Shown here in pieces: positions 48,037 through 59,850 of a DNA stretch of 62,000 bases. Source of the stretch: Gnetum montanum (Eukaryota > Streptophyta > Gnetopsida > Gnetales > Gnetaceae); the NCBI GenBank assembly GCA_015680685.1, contig MNCI01002010.1:1-62000 (forward strand), read 5' to 3'. Numbering within the stretch: position 1 is the stretch's first letter; each line of letters begins with the position of its first letter. The translations under genes were made by a program, and so were the position numbers. The notes beneath the pieces were generated by a model, which was given only the letters and a program-made list of their open reading frames with translations, did no database searches and was not told the origin of the DNA.

Positions 48037-48660
48037 CTATTTCATGTTCAATTTCACCTTTGTTGTTTCGTATTCCTCTTGGAGCCTTTTGTTTATGACC
48101 AGCTCTACTCTCTCCTTTGGAATTGCTAGAAGCAACTTTCCAAAGATGCTGCAATATCTGATGTGATACTTCTGGATAATCTTCTGCATCCATAGCACCC
48201 TAGTGCAATAGAATACATAGACTTTTAACAAAACAATTTAAGGCAACGAATACATTAATTTCTCCACTTTGGTCATCTTAGGTCTCCCAATTTTCCTAAA
48301 TCTCTGGTGTGTATTATTCTCATACTCTATGAATTTGCACATCAATTCAACTATAATATGTTGTACTTCAACTTGTTCTTCAGACAGAAGAAAATTAATT
48401 AAATTCTCATGAATTTCTGGCAAGTACTCTAAAACATATGATTACTCATAAAATGTAAGAGCCCAAACCACTGATACACGTGTCGTGCTAGTGCCACTGC
48501 TCTGCATCTTCCACGTCCGCCATGGCTTTTCTCCACTTTCGCGTAGTCCTCCTTCTCCGGTTTTGGCATCAATGTCTATTGTTCATCCACCCGCCGTGCA
48601 GCTGAAATTCCTATTTTAGGTGCTAAAGGATGCAAGAAACGAAGCTGTTGCAGAAATATT
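48037..48660 (-). other. Exon-like reading within LTR A4
   Basis: The minus strand has open stretches 48423-48238 (starting MPEIHENLINFLLSEEQVEV, later HQRFRKIGRPKMTKVEKLMY) and 48231-48037 (ending IPKERVELVINKRLQEEYET). Between them, TTGCACTAG followed by GG looks like a splice acceptor. The GC-rich part near 48500-48590 has an ATG and KPEKEDYAKVEKSHGGRG. This looks like pieces of a spliced gene on the LTR sense strand, but no family is recognised. Confidence 0.4.
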
Positions 48661-49535
48661 CACTCATGGTGTCAGGTATCTTCCCAGAATCTGTCAACTT
48701 TTCCCAGATTACGCTATTACAATTCATACTGTGAATATTTCATACTGGGGTTTGCATCATGAAAATTAAAAATCCATGTGGCTAAAAATATTTGTGTTCC
48801 CTACTAATGATTGTTTGTAAGTATACTAGTTCTTCATCACTGATATGGTGATTGTTTATATAATCATGTCCATGGGATGATGTTTACTTCTGAAACCCCA
48901 TCGAGTGTAAATATGCTAGGTGAGTCTAGATTAGTGAAATACTGATTATCAGATAATGTAACTGTTCATGCCCTTTACGAGTACCTCTTTTCGAATCTTT
49001 GTCAAATCATGAGTCCTCAAGGACAAGTGGATTTTCTATTACGTATTCGGCTCCCTCTTCAACAAGCGTTGGTTCTTGAGTAGCTTTAACTTTGAGCAAC
49101 TAAAATCTCTGGATGCAACATTTGAAAATATGAAACTATACAATTTCTGTAGACTAAAAAATCTTAGGGATATGCACTTTAGCGGTGGCGGCCAGATGAG
49201 TACAATTGCTTTTCTGAATATGTCATCTTCATCGACAGAGAAAACACATCTATATTACCCAGGGAAACGATGAAACCTTTTATGTATGCGAATGCAAACT
49301 TGACAACAACCATCTTTCTAGAATAAAGGTGTTTCTTGATTTGGAAAGTTGTAAAGTGGGGGAACCTTAACAGAGGCCATTAAACAAGCCCTTACCTTGC
49401 ATGTTCTCATATAGATCCTTGCATATTTTCCAGTGGATTTGAAATAGATTGGTTGTTTATGCATTTGTTTTACATATTGCCTTTTACCAGTATCTACTTT
49501 TGCTATTCCATGAAATGTCCAAAAATGTGCCAACA

Positions 49536-49970
49536 ATGGTCATCTTCTTTCTATAGCTTAGGCTTTATTTTTCTAGAAAAATGTCCCAAAACATTATTGG
49601 GGAGAAGCCATCCTTACAACTACACATACCATAAATAGATTACCAACTCAAGTGCTCCATTCAAAAAGTCTGATAGAAGTGTTATCTCAGTTCTTTCCAA
49701 CACTCCATACTACAAACCATCTTATCCCTAGGATATTTGAATGTGATTTGTTTGTCCATATTCATAGTCAAAATAGGAAAAAATTTGATCTGAGAGCCCT
49801 CAAAATGGTCTTTGTTGGGTATTCTTCAACCCAAAATGGCTACAAATGCTATCATCCACCAACCAAAAACTTCCTTGTTTCTATGGATGTAACCTTTATT
49901 GCAACTAAGTCATACTTCACACAAACTTATCTTCAAAGGGATTAAACAATAGTAGAAGATAGGGGCTTCT
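49536..49970 (+). pseudogene. Copia integrase C-terminal part
   Basis: PKHYWGEAILTTTHTINRLP, then QVLHSKSLIEVLSQFFP and the 97-codon open stretch 49652-49945 with HLIPRIFECDLFVHIHSQNR, KMVFVGYSSTQNGYKCYHPP and FLVSMDVTFI. These are the hallmark GYSxxxKGYKCY and FVxVDVTF patterns of copia integrase. The catalytic core lies upstream and is missing. Confidence 0.85.
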
Positions 49971-50359
49971 TTCTTCTTGACTTATCCATAAGCAAGTTTT
50001 CTAAGTCTTCCTATTCCTTGCTATCACAAACCAAGCTTAAGCCTCTTCCTTAAATTGCAAAACAAAATGATGAAGGTAACAAAACCACTATTAACATAGG
50101 TCCTTCTCAAGTGTACTTAAGAAGGAAACATCCAAACCAAAATCCAAGGCAAGTCCAAACATTGGGCTGAAGTCCTAGAATGAGGTAATACACCATAACC
50201 CATTTGATTCTCATAATAACTCCTTATCTAATATTGACTTACCTATTGTAGTTAGAAAAGGAAAAAGAGAATGCATCAATCATCCACTATATCCTATATC
50301 TCATTTTGTGTCCTTTTAGAAATGTTCCTTAGCTCATAGATAATTTCTCTCAAATCCTA

Positions 50360-51130
50360 ATAAAGTGCCTATTCCTTCAACACTATTTGAGGCTTTAAAC
50401 TATGAAAATTGGAAAAATGTTTTCAATGTAGAAATGTAGGCCTTGGAGAAGAACAACACATGGGAGATATAGGACTTGTTGAAGGGGAATAAACTAGTAG
50501 GATGAAAATGGGTATACACTATGATATACAAAGTTGATGCTTCTCTGGAGAGGTATAAAGTGAGATTGGGAGCCAAGGGATACACATAGACACATGGAAT
50601 ATGACCTCAAACAAGGCCTGCAAATTAAAGAAAGCATTGTATGAATTAAAACAATCACCTAGGGCTTGGATTTGAATGATCAGTAATGTAATGATTGGAA
50701 TGGGCTACCAATAAATTCAAGGAGACCACACTTTGTTTATTAAACATATTTCCTAAGAGAGTTAGTGCCTCTATTGTGTATGTTGATGATATTATAGTAA
50801 TAGGAAATGATTATAGGGAGATAGAGTGATTGGAAAAGCACTTGGAAAAGGAGTTCAAGATAAAGAACTTGGGAAATTTGAAGTATTTCATAGGTATAGA
50901 AATGACATGGTAAAAGTAGAAAATTTTCATAAGCCAACAAAACTATATCCTAGATCTTTTAAGAGGCATGGGGAAATTAGGTTGCAAAAAATTAAGCACA
51001 CCTATGGATTCCAATCATAAGCTTGGAGAAGTAGATGAAGATGTGGCCATCAAAAAATAAATTTATCAAAGATTGGTTGGTAAGCTTATTTATCTATCAC
51101 ATACATGACCTAATATAGCCTATGTAGTGA
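50360..51130 (+). pseudogene. Copia reverse transcriptase
   Basis: EALNYENWKNVFNVEM and WVYTMIYKVDASLERYKVRL give the N-terminal RT signature. After GYTxTHGI the reading jumps to KLKKALYELKQSPRAW, so roughly 200 bases with the first catalytic Asp are deleted. SIVYVDDIIVIGNDYREIE holds the second motif (YVDD codons 50779-50790). LEKHLEKEFKIKNLGNLKYF, then IYQRLVGKLIYLSHT and NIAYVVSVVSQFMHNSKEVH follow. Confidence 0.85.
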
Positions 51131-51229
51131 GTGTGGTAAGCCAGTTCATGCACAATAGCAAGGAGGTTCACTTATAGAAAGTTTATTGCATCTTGAACTA
51201 TCTAAAAGGGTCTCTAGGTAAAAGGCATC

Positions 51230-51690
51230 TTATTGAAGAAAAGTGATAGACTCACACAAGAGGATCATACAAATGCAAACTATGCAATCTTAGAAATATA
51301 TAGGAGATGCACCACCAGGTATTGTAACTTTGTTGTAGGAAATTTAGTCACCTAGAGGAGCAAGGAATAAAATGTAGTGGAAAGATCTAATGCTAAATAT
51401 GAATTTAGAGCAATGGCACAAGGAATATGTGAACTGTTATGGCTGAAGATTATCCTCGAAGATCTAAGAGTCCATTGGGAAGGACCTATAAGATTATACT
51501 ATGATGACAAGTTCGCTATTAGCATTGTCCAAAATCCCATGCAACATGACCAAATTAAGCATATTAAAATTGATAGGCATTTTATCAAAGAAATACTTCA
51601 GAGTGGTCCCATTTGTACACCTTATGTTTCATCAAACTCACAACTAGTAGATGTCCCCACTAAAGGACTTTGCAATCCTCTTTTCTAAAC
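51230..51690 (+). pseudogene. Copia RNase H
   Basis: A degraded start is followed by open stretch 51377-51688: ERSNAKYEFRAMAQGICELL (SSTEAEYxA-like), WLKIILEDLRVHWEGPIRLY, YDDKFAISIVQNPMQHDQIK, HIKIDRHFIKEIL and LVDVPTKGL, the ordinary end of copia pol (ADILTKxL-like). Confidence 0.83.
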
Positions 51691-51984
51691 ATTGGAGTAC
51701 AAGTTTGGAATGAACAATGTTTGTTCACTACCTCGAGAAGGAGTGACAAAATTGAGAGGAAAAATAGTGTTGCCTTCTCAAATGATTTATAGTTAGTTAT
51801 TGATTAATATTTTTTGATTTTTAGGAATTATGTGATTTGGAGAGATTTTCTCCTTGCTTTTCTCTATGTAATCTCTATATATGCCTCCACTTGTAAACAA
51901 GAAGTAATCAAGTGAAAATATTTCTCTTTCTTTTCAAATTTTTTCAAGTACCATTTTTTTTATTAAAATGTATAGATCCTCTTA

Positions 51985-52036
51985 AAGCATCAGAAACTTA
52001 TAAAGCCTACTCTATTAAATGAAAAAAATGTGCCAA
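51985..52036 (+). repeat. LTR terminus shared with family A
   Basis: CTTATAAAGCCTACTCTATT then AAATGAAAAAAATGTGCCAACA closely follows the terminus of copy A3 (CTTATAAAGCCTGCTCCATT, 44179-44198, then GCCAACA). It may be a fragment of a family-A LTR, or the copia LTR end may share this sequence. No matching start is seen here. Confidence 0.5.
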
Positions 52037-55000
52037 CACCTTAGAAGGCTAATAATATATATTATGCTTTGATAAAATGTACTAAACATTTCTCAGGGAA
52101 TAATCACAAATACTTGGCCATCCAAGAAGAAACCACTTAGGTGAAAAAGAAAAACCTTAAAAACTTGGGCAGCTAAGTGAGAAATCGCTTAGTAATAATA
52201 ATAAAAGTGGATTTCTCCTTAGAGATAATATGAGCTTCTCAAAGTAATGAGAGAAGATAGAATAGAAAAGTGTAGATAATGATCTGAAATATAATCTACA
52301 TAATAGATCCAATGGCAAGTAAAAATGAATAAAAATGAAAGAGCTCTAGTCCAATGAATGCAATAAGATATACAAGAAATGAATCTATATGCACTCCAAA
52401 CTTGAAAAAAATTGTAAACAATGGTGGTGTAGCTTCCCAAGTAATCTAATAAGCCAACCCTAACACCCATGCCAATGTCAATGGTAAATGCCAATATATA
52501 TGCAAGAGCCGTTATGTATAACTATGCATTTCAATGTAAGAAAGTGTTGGTTTGAAATGAGATATGGATTGAAGCTTTTATAGATGATGCACTCAAGATA
52601 TTTTCCTACCATTCTAAGTCAAACCAGAGTTAAGAAAATTACATGGATGACTATGTTTATTTTGACTAAAAACAACCTTAGCTATCTCATTCAAAGCTTG
52701 CATGTTCACTTTGCAACTTCTCTACATTTGGATGGAACATCCTAGGAAAGGTATGGATGTTCCTGGTATCTTATGCTAGTCTTGGATGGGACATCTAAGA
52801 TTATTTGGGATGTGACAACTTTTAATGTCCACCTTGAGCTAGAAATTTTATCTAAACATGTCAATCCTTCGTTGGGACATTCACCTTGCATCTATGTCTT
52901 AGGAAAAAAGTTCTCTTTTGACCTTACTTCCTTGCACTTAGAATCACCTAAGTAGACTTGAATTAGCATTTCATGGCTTGGATCTTACCTTGAATGCAAC
53001 AAATCCTATCTTCAGCATCTTATCTATTTTGATCACATACATACAAATAACCAACCAAACACACCTCTCCATTCTTGAAGTTTTTACATACCAAGACTAG
53101 AGCATAGGATTAATCAACAATCAAGAAAAGAAAATCATATGTAGATTTCTTATCTTACACTTAATTTTCTTCATCAACTATTGTAGTAAAAAGATAACTT
53201 TCATATTCGATATTTCATGCATAAAACCAAACTTATTCTAAAAAATAGTTAATTCTTTCTTTAATCTTTGTTTTATTACACTTTCCTATAACTTGGTACC
53301 TCTATAGTTTCCACATTTTAATATTCTTCACTTGTTGTTGTAGATGGGAAATATAGTGATTCTATTTTAATTATTGAGTATTTTTTTATTTTTCCAAATA
53401 CTATTACATAAATTTATTAACCAAGTAATCCCTATATCTCTCATAGACTTCGATATATTTGTAGGAATATCATCAAGTCTTATCACTTTATCATTTCTCA
53501 TCTTCATAAGAAAATTAATTTTTTGATAAGAAAAGTTAGAAATCTTGTATTAATCTATGATTATATAATATACATTAAAAGCTACCCTCCAATAGCCTAG
53601 AGCAAAAAAACATATAGAGAAAAAACATTATAGTGGCATTCATGATCATGTAGTAAATAACATGCTCCAAAATGATATGAATGGAGCATCTATAGTTATA
53701 GACAAGATAAACTAATTGAAAAATCCATGATGTAATATAGAAATGACTAGCTAAAATTCATTAAAGATAAGAGCTATATAATAGACTATTTATTATCATC
53801 TAGGGTTTCACAAGTGGAATCATATCTATTTGCCACATCCAGTTGTTCAAAGAGATGAGCATTAATGTTTTTATTTTTCCAAAGATACATGAGTAGAACC
53901 TCCAAAAATAGGGAGTATTGTAGAGCATGACTCCTTCATCCTAAGTAATTTTAGAAAGGGGGAGAATATCACTTGAATAGGATGGATGATAACAACCAAT
54001 ATTACCAAATTCTTGATTGAAAATATAAGAATATTTTGAAATAGACTAAGTTGAGTAGGTTTCATAAGGTAGTTCTCCATAGAGCCACTAGCATCCTATA
54101 TAGAACAATTTAAGGATGGAACACTATCAAAAGTTTCATGATCAGAGAGGTTATTATTATTAGCAATGGATGCATGAGGATATTTGGGGAGAATAGTAAA
54201 GGAAATATCATCATAGGAAATGTATCTAAGAGTGAATAAGGAAAAAAGAATGAGAGTCTTTGATGATTATCAAGGTTAAGGTCCATATTTTCTTGGGATT
54301 TGATGAAGGCACACTATTTCCCTCTAATATTAATTTTTGTTTCTATTATATTTCCTCCTAGGATCTAAGAGGTAGCTGTATATTCCTTGTTTGCATTATC
54401 AATTCCTTTATTTGATCTTGGGTTGTGTTCAAGATCCACATGCATGGACTTCACCTAACATCATTTGATAAAGCTATGTCTTAGTGTGTTGGTTGTGTGT
54501 GGGAGACCCCATTTGTAAACCTTCACCATTTACTTTGTTGTCTTTTCTAAGTTAATGTTTTTCTTCATGCCTAAATTAAAGTCCTTAGTAGGTCAGTTAT
54601 GATAAGAAAGGACTACCTACCCATCTTCTTTAGGAATTTTAACCTCAGCCATGCTTTGGTGATGTAAGAGGGACTCCAAGAAATCTTCATGGGTCCTCAC
54701 ATAGCTATCCATTTTTACGTCTTTCTCAATTGTATTCATAGTTGATTCCTTTAAGAAAAAGGGAATGTTAATGAGAAGACTATCCTTTGGCATGCAAATA
54801 AATCTTAAGTGAGTTGTAGTAAGTCAATATGATCTTTAGCAAAATAGGAATTTGTAGATAACATTTACCACTAACTTCAAAGATTTTTCTAGATTTTTCC
54901 TCCGTGGAAACCATTATTCTCTTGTAACCTATTATTTCTATTCATCAATTTGCCCAAAAAATCCACTATGATGGGGAAGCCCTTTAGGAAAAGCATCCCA

Positions 55001-56333
55001 CATTGTAAAACATTAGTTACCTCGATGGTGATACCCAATGTGACCACTCTAGTCTTGTTCATGATTGTAAAGTTTTTGTGTTTCGATGTTTGGAGAGCAG
55101 TGAACCTAATTCTTCGAAACTTTTGTACAAAATAATTGAAGAATCTATCCTAGACCTTGGATTGGAAGACAGGTTAGGTAGAACACTATTTCATCTCATT
55201 AATCTCCATAGACTCTTTTAGGATGTTATTCCATATGATAGAATGGTAGTAGATGCTTGTTAGCACATAAGTCAAGTTCTACAAAAGGGCCAATAGTTTT
55301 TGAATGAGGATTCATAGTTGGTTAGACCTATAGTCATAAAAAATCATCTTATTTTTATTCCTTCATATGCACTAGCAAAATATCCCATGAGAAGTCAACA
55401 CTTTTCTTCCTCCTTACATGCTATTCTACATGGTGTTCTCCAATGTCTTGATCTAAAAACCAATAAGGAGCTTAAAGCACTCCCAATTTATGTGTGTGAA
55501 CCTAGAATGGATAAATAGATTTTCTAAAATCTCAATATCATGATGAAATAATATATAGTTCTCTAATCTTTGAATCATCCTTCATTATAACCTATTCCAA
55601 GTTAAAACCACTTCATGAGACCAAAATAATAGGAAAATGTGCACTTTGGGAATGGTGGAAAGCATCTAAATCTTAGCTTACAAATGGTTAGGTGGGCTAA
55701 ATCAATGTTCTAACTTATTATTTAATGGTATTATTTTATTAGTTATATTTTTTCAAAATCTTTTGTTCATCTACCTATTTTGATTTGAGATGGATAAATT
55801 GCTAGTGAGGAGCTCACTAATAAAGCTTAAGTTAGTTGAGGGTTCTTATGGGTGGAGAATACTTTCCTATTAATAAAATCATCACAGAACCTAATCAATT
55901 TGTAATAATTGATTACCAAATCATGAAAATCTATTAAACTACCTTGGGTCATAACTTCATTACTAGCTCTTACATCTTTTGATTCCATATGATATTTGTA
56001 AAAGGAAGGTAATGGGGGGTTTGCCTAGGGAATCACATGTTGCAAGGATATCCAAGATTCTAAATGTTATATTTCAAATCATGAGGCCCTTAACATTGGT
56101 ACCAATCAAACATATTGATATTGTCATGTGGATACTTGATGCTAAATAGTTTGGTAGAGGTTATGCTTTTATAAAATCAAAGAGAGGTGAGTTAAATGAT
56201 GCTTAATGATTTTGTGGAGATTGATGATACTCAAGCCATCATGTTTTCTTGGACAAGAAATGAGTTCTCATATAATAAGGTGAATTCATTTTTATTTTCT
56301 ATATCTTTCTATATAAAGTCTTGAATAATGTTG
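52037..56333. other. Unassigned AT-rich repeat-like DNA
   Basis: No conserved domain is seen on either strand. 52690-52960 contains repeated GGGACATCTAAG and GGAACATCC phrases like those in 18750-19000 (ACAAGACATCTTG), perhaps diverged copies of one LTR. Around 56190-56280 one frame reads LNDFVEIDDTQAIMFSWTRN, weakly like a LINE L1 endonuclease end. Confidence 0.4.
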
Positions 56334-57622
56334 TCAATTGTTGGCGACCGTTTGGGACGCGATCGCCAACGAGTGTCCTCGAACAGGATTTAGGTGCCTG
56401 CTGGACTCTGGCAACACCAAGGCCCAGATACCCCTAAATAAACTCAGTAGTTAATGTGAGTATGTGTGTGTACTATTGTGGTGTGTGGTTGTGTAAAATG
56501 TAACAATTGCGTTGTGTGTGAACGACAAATGACTTACTTTAAGGAGATTTAGACAACTTTGCCAAGTACTGTGAGTTCTTGAAAATTTTCTATTTTGTTC
56601 AATTACCTAGTCTACACCGTCCTTATAATACCTACTTGTAACAAATAAAATTTTGCAAAAACATTTGAGCACAACTCCGCAATCTACTCCTAATTTTCCC
56701 CAGAGAAAGAGATAGTTCCACAAGAAAACTAGAAATAGAGCAAGATTCGATGGAAATAAGCAGAAAAGAAAAGAAAGCAGATTTGTGTAGACCTCAAATA
56801 TTTAAACAAGGTAAAATGACACAAGTAAACACTTTGCAATAAAGCTATCCCAAATTCAATATCTACGAATTGTTCAAACTTCCAAGGCTCAAACAAGCAA
56901 TATCTTCAAGACAATCCTATTATGCTACCAAAAATTGCTGCGCAAACTACCACGTATGAGACTCCATTTTGACTAGATAATAGATGTCAACTATTGAATT
57001 CAAATAGAACCTTTAAAAGACTTGACAATTTCTTATTGAAATACCACGGGAATCCACTTTAAAGATAAAAAGAAGCTATTCTGGGCCCATCAAAATACCA
57101 AAGATTTTGTGAACCCTCTCGACTACTGAATTGTTCAACGGCATGACTACAAACAGAGGCTCTTTTACAACAATCCCAATAGTAGTTCCCACACTTTGCA
57201 CAATAATGAAATTTACTACTAAAATGCTCTTAAGGCTTTTAAACACAAGCGCTTCTATGATGAAATTTTAATAGAAATTTCTATTTGGCAACAAGAACAG
57301 TAAGAGCAATCTAGAAATCCCAAAATTAGTTGCCAAGGATGATAATATCTAAACCATTAGCTAGAAAATTTAAACAAAAAAAATGAAATGCATAACTCAC
57401 AGGACCATGACAAAGAGGCTGAAATCTTTATTCTAGCAAGCCATCTTTCAAGCAATCGTTCACACTTTCTTCTTTACAAAATGCTCTTCTCCCAAGATTT
57501 AAAGTGTCTCCAAGTAAGAGCGCAAGTGATAACTAGTAGCCTTCAAAATGTGATGTATGAGATCCCAAGTGTGATGATGATATTTTTTCCCAGTGATCTC
57601 CCTTTCCCCTTGACCCCTGAAG

Positions 57623-57634
57623 CCTTTTTATAGG
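57623..57634 (-). promoter_or_regulatory. TATA box of LTR A5
   Basis: CCTATAAAAAGG on the minus strand followed by GCTTCAGGGG, in the family position. Confidence 0.62.
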
Positions 57635-58079
57635 GTTGCAAAGTAGGTAGGAAAGTTACATATTCAAAAATATCTCACCTAACTTCTCTCCCAAGTAACT
57701 TGGTTAACCAATTAGAAGATTATTTGCCCAACAAGTTAGGAAGAAGTTGTGTAGTTAGGGAGTTAGGAAGTTATACATAATATTAGAAGAATTTTATGCT
57801 AACTTTAATATTTATATTAAATGTGATTAGTATTTATATTAAATGTAAGGTGATATTACAAATAAATATTTTAAATATCATTATTGCAAAAATTTTATGG
57901 GTAGTAACTTAGATATAATAATATTTTAAAATAATATCTATGACTTGGGGTAATTAAAGGAAAATTTCTAAACCAAGGCTTTACACCATGAATACTTCAC
58001 ACTATGGGTATATATCTATCCATATATATATGTATATATATGTTGGTTAATTTGGTTAATTTGTGATTATTTTAACCTT

Positions 58080-58770
58080 TGATTTGATGAACTGCAACTC
58101 CAGTTTACCAGCATCGGCCCAAAATATCTCCTGACACATGTCTTGTTCTTCCTTTGTGTCTCTACTGCCTTATTTCATGGATTGGTATATGACATCGGAG
58201 GCATTGGCATCGGGCATGGCTACTATTTTCGGGTTGCAGGTTCCAGGGCGAGTAAACTTGTGATTGCCATTTCTTTTACCACCTGGAAAAATTTGAATGC
58301 ATTCTTTGAGAAAACCCAGGCCTATTTGGCAAGGATGGAGGTAGAAACCAAAACTGAGGATTCTGCAACTGTCTTCCTTGTCCTCCGTTGCGACCGCGTG
58401 TTATGTTGGTGCTGCTACTCTGCTGAATTCGTGCACCCCGAGGCAAGATCTATTAGATCTGCTCAACCCGCAACTAGATCTGGACATGGATGAGGCCCTG
58501 GCCGCACGCATGACAGAGGCCTCTACCTATCTTCTTCTGAAGCCACCGTACATCTACCCACCGCTGGCCATTCGTTTTTCGCAGGTGTGCAGTCCTCCCC
58601 TGCAGCTTCCGCAGCTCCCGCATTTTTGTTGTCACTCATGGCACAATGGCTAGCACTCTAGATGGTTCATAGGCTGGCGCACAAGCCGACGGACACAGCA
58701 GAGGTCAACACGTCTTCCACAGTTGTGCTCACGGTAGTTGCAGTAGTGGCAGCGGTAGCAAAATGATCTT
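58080..58770. other. GC-rich block within LTR A5
   Basis: The plus strand is open at 58143-58493 (116 codons) and 58378-58653. The minus strand begins an ATG reading near 58637 with MSDNKNAGAAEAAGEDCTPA, running 38 codons to a stop. Base composition contrasts sharply with the surroundings. I see no known domain. It occupies the same place as the GC-rich blocks of the other copies but looks unlike them. Confidence 0.45.
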
Positions 58771-59200
58771 CAGCCATAAGTGCCCATCAGCAAGGTTTTT
58801 AAGGGGTTTTTTTTGAAAACAAAAATAGTTTATGTTACCTTCAAAAATTTAAAATGATAAATTTATAATCCAAAAGTAAAGTGGAACAAAGACTCTGGAA
58901 CCTTTTCCATCAAAATATGAATTGTCCTGCTAAATTTGTGTTGCTGCAGAGGTTTCTTTCCAGAATAAAATGGATACTGATACAACACAAATTTCACTTA
59001 AGATGCCCTCTGATCTGTTATATATTTATATCATATAAATAGTAAATTAGGCTTCTTCTAGAATCCCTAGGAACACACAAAAAAATGCTACTTATTCTTT
59101 TTCCTCTCAAACCTAGATTTTAGCCACTTCTCTAAGAACTTTTAACCAATTTAACCTTACTAGCCTACTCCATGAAATGGCCAAATGTGCCAACATCAAT

Positions 59201-59787
59201 ATCATCAGTTAAAGATTTTTGTAGTAACATAGCCATGACTATGAAGAGGAGAATAGCTTGTACAAGTATCTTTGCCAATAGGAGTTTCCTTGTTGATGAA
59301 AGTAGAAAATCTTTCCACATGGAAAGTTTTATTTTGATGCAATTGATGACTAGATTTCACACATGAAGATGCTATTGAAACTAGAAAAGAGGGGTCCTAA
59401 AATAAGTATTAGGNGTGCTATTGAAACTAGAAAAGAGGGGTCCTAAAATAAGTATTAGGGAGGATCCTAACACTAGCTTCAAGAACTTTAGCATTTATTT
59501 GTAAACATCTAGTAGGACAATTAATTCCACAAACTATGATGTCATCCAACTTACCTTCAAGCAACTTATATTAGAGAAAATCTTGAGATCTTATTGTAAC
59601 TTTTTAATTTTTGGAATAGTAGCTTTCATCACAATTATTATATCATTAAGATATTTATGAAGATTTCATTCCTAGGAGAGAAGGTTTAGAAAATCCACCT
59701 TGCTTGGGTAAGCATTAAGGAATTCTAAAATAATTGTGATTAGATAAGGGAAGAGAGCTTAGAGGAAAATAACAAAAAGGAATTCAT
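59201..59787. other. Unassigned DNA before the LINE/SINE tail
   Basis: No protein motif is recognised. It contains the duplicated 44-bp join at 59370-59459 and may include the body of the truncated element whose tail follows. Confidence 0.4.
59370..59459 (+). repeat. Exact 44-bp duplication around a single N (assembly join)
   Basis: Bases 59370-59413 and 59416-59459 are identical, with N at 59414 and one base between. This is the same pattern as at 33075, so an unresolved contig join is likely. Confidence 0.8.
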
Positions 59788-59850
59788 GTAGCTTACCCCA
59801 TTTTGTTGGGATAAGGCTAGGATGATGATGATGAAGATGATAAGGAAAGG
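59780..59850 (+). mobile_element. 3' tail of an RTE-type LINE or related SINE
   Basis: GGAATTCATGTAGCTTACCC followed by TTGTTGGGATAAGGCT and then GAT repeats (59820-59845) matches the well-known plant RTE/SINE 3' end (ATGTAGCCGACCCC...GGGATAAGGCTTTG plus TTG repeats). Only the tail is recognisable. A 5'-truncated insertion is likely. Confidence 0.55.

Larger units (their letters stand above)
46256..49535 (-). mobile_element. Family-A solo LTR, copy A4, with ACGGT/ATGGT flanks
   Basis: It begins TGTTGGTGACTGTTTGGGA and ends AAAAATGTGCCAACA, 3280 bp. Flanks ACGGT (46251-46255) and ATGGT (49536-49540) differ by one transition. It interrupts the copia integrase within the NGHLL stretch. TATA is on the minus strand (47578-47589), with 21-bp repeats at 47794-47835. 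Upstream in that sense lie exon-like AT-rich reading (48037-48423) and a GC-rich block (48470-48660). Confidence 0.9.
46233..52036 (+). mobile_element. Ty1/copia remnant, 5'-truncated, split by LTR A4
   Basis: Coding sequence starts in the integrase core (QQN...NG before 46255, then HLL after 49536) and runs through RT and RNase H to about 51690. A possible 3' LTR starts at TGTTGCCTTCTC (51770) and may end TGTGCCAACA (52036), about 266 bp. Gag, protease and the integrase N-terminus are absent. The order integrase before RT defines copia. Multiple stops show it is dead. Confidence 0.75.
56339..59195 (-). mobile_element. Family-A solo LTR, copy A5, with TCAAT target duplication
   Basis: It begins TGTTGGCGACCGTTTGGGAC and ends GGCCAAATGTGCCAACA, 2857 bp. 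TCAAT lies on both sides (56334-56338 and 59196-59200) without mismatch. TATA is on the minus strand (57623-57634) and the GC-rich block at 58080-58770. It lacks the 21-bp repeats of A3/A4. Around 57940-58020 it shares a diverged stretch with copy A1 (1090-1200, reversed). Confidence 0.93.

Noticed and set aside
46256-52036. One long family-A LTR ending at 52036
   Set aside because: The ACGGT/ATGGT flanks and the resumption of copia integrase at 49536 place the LTR end at 49535.
56190-56338. LINE L1 endonuclease remnant
   Set aside because: Only a short FSWTRN-type resemblance was seen, with no GDFN motif and no RT nearby. Too weak to list as a feature.
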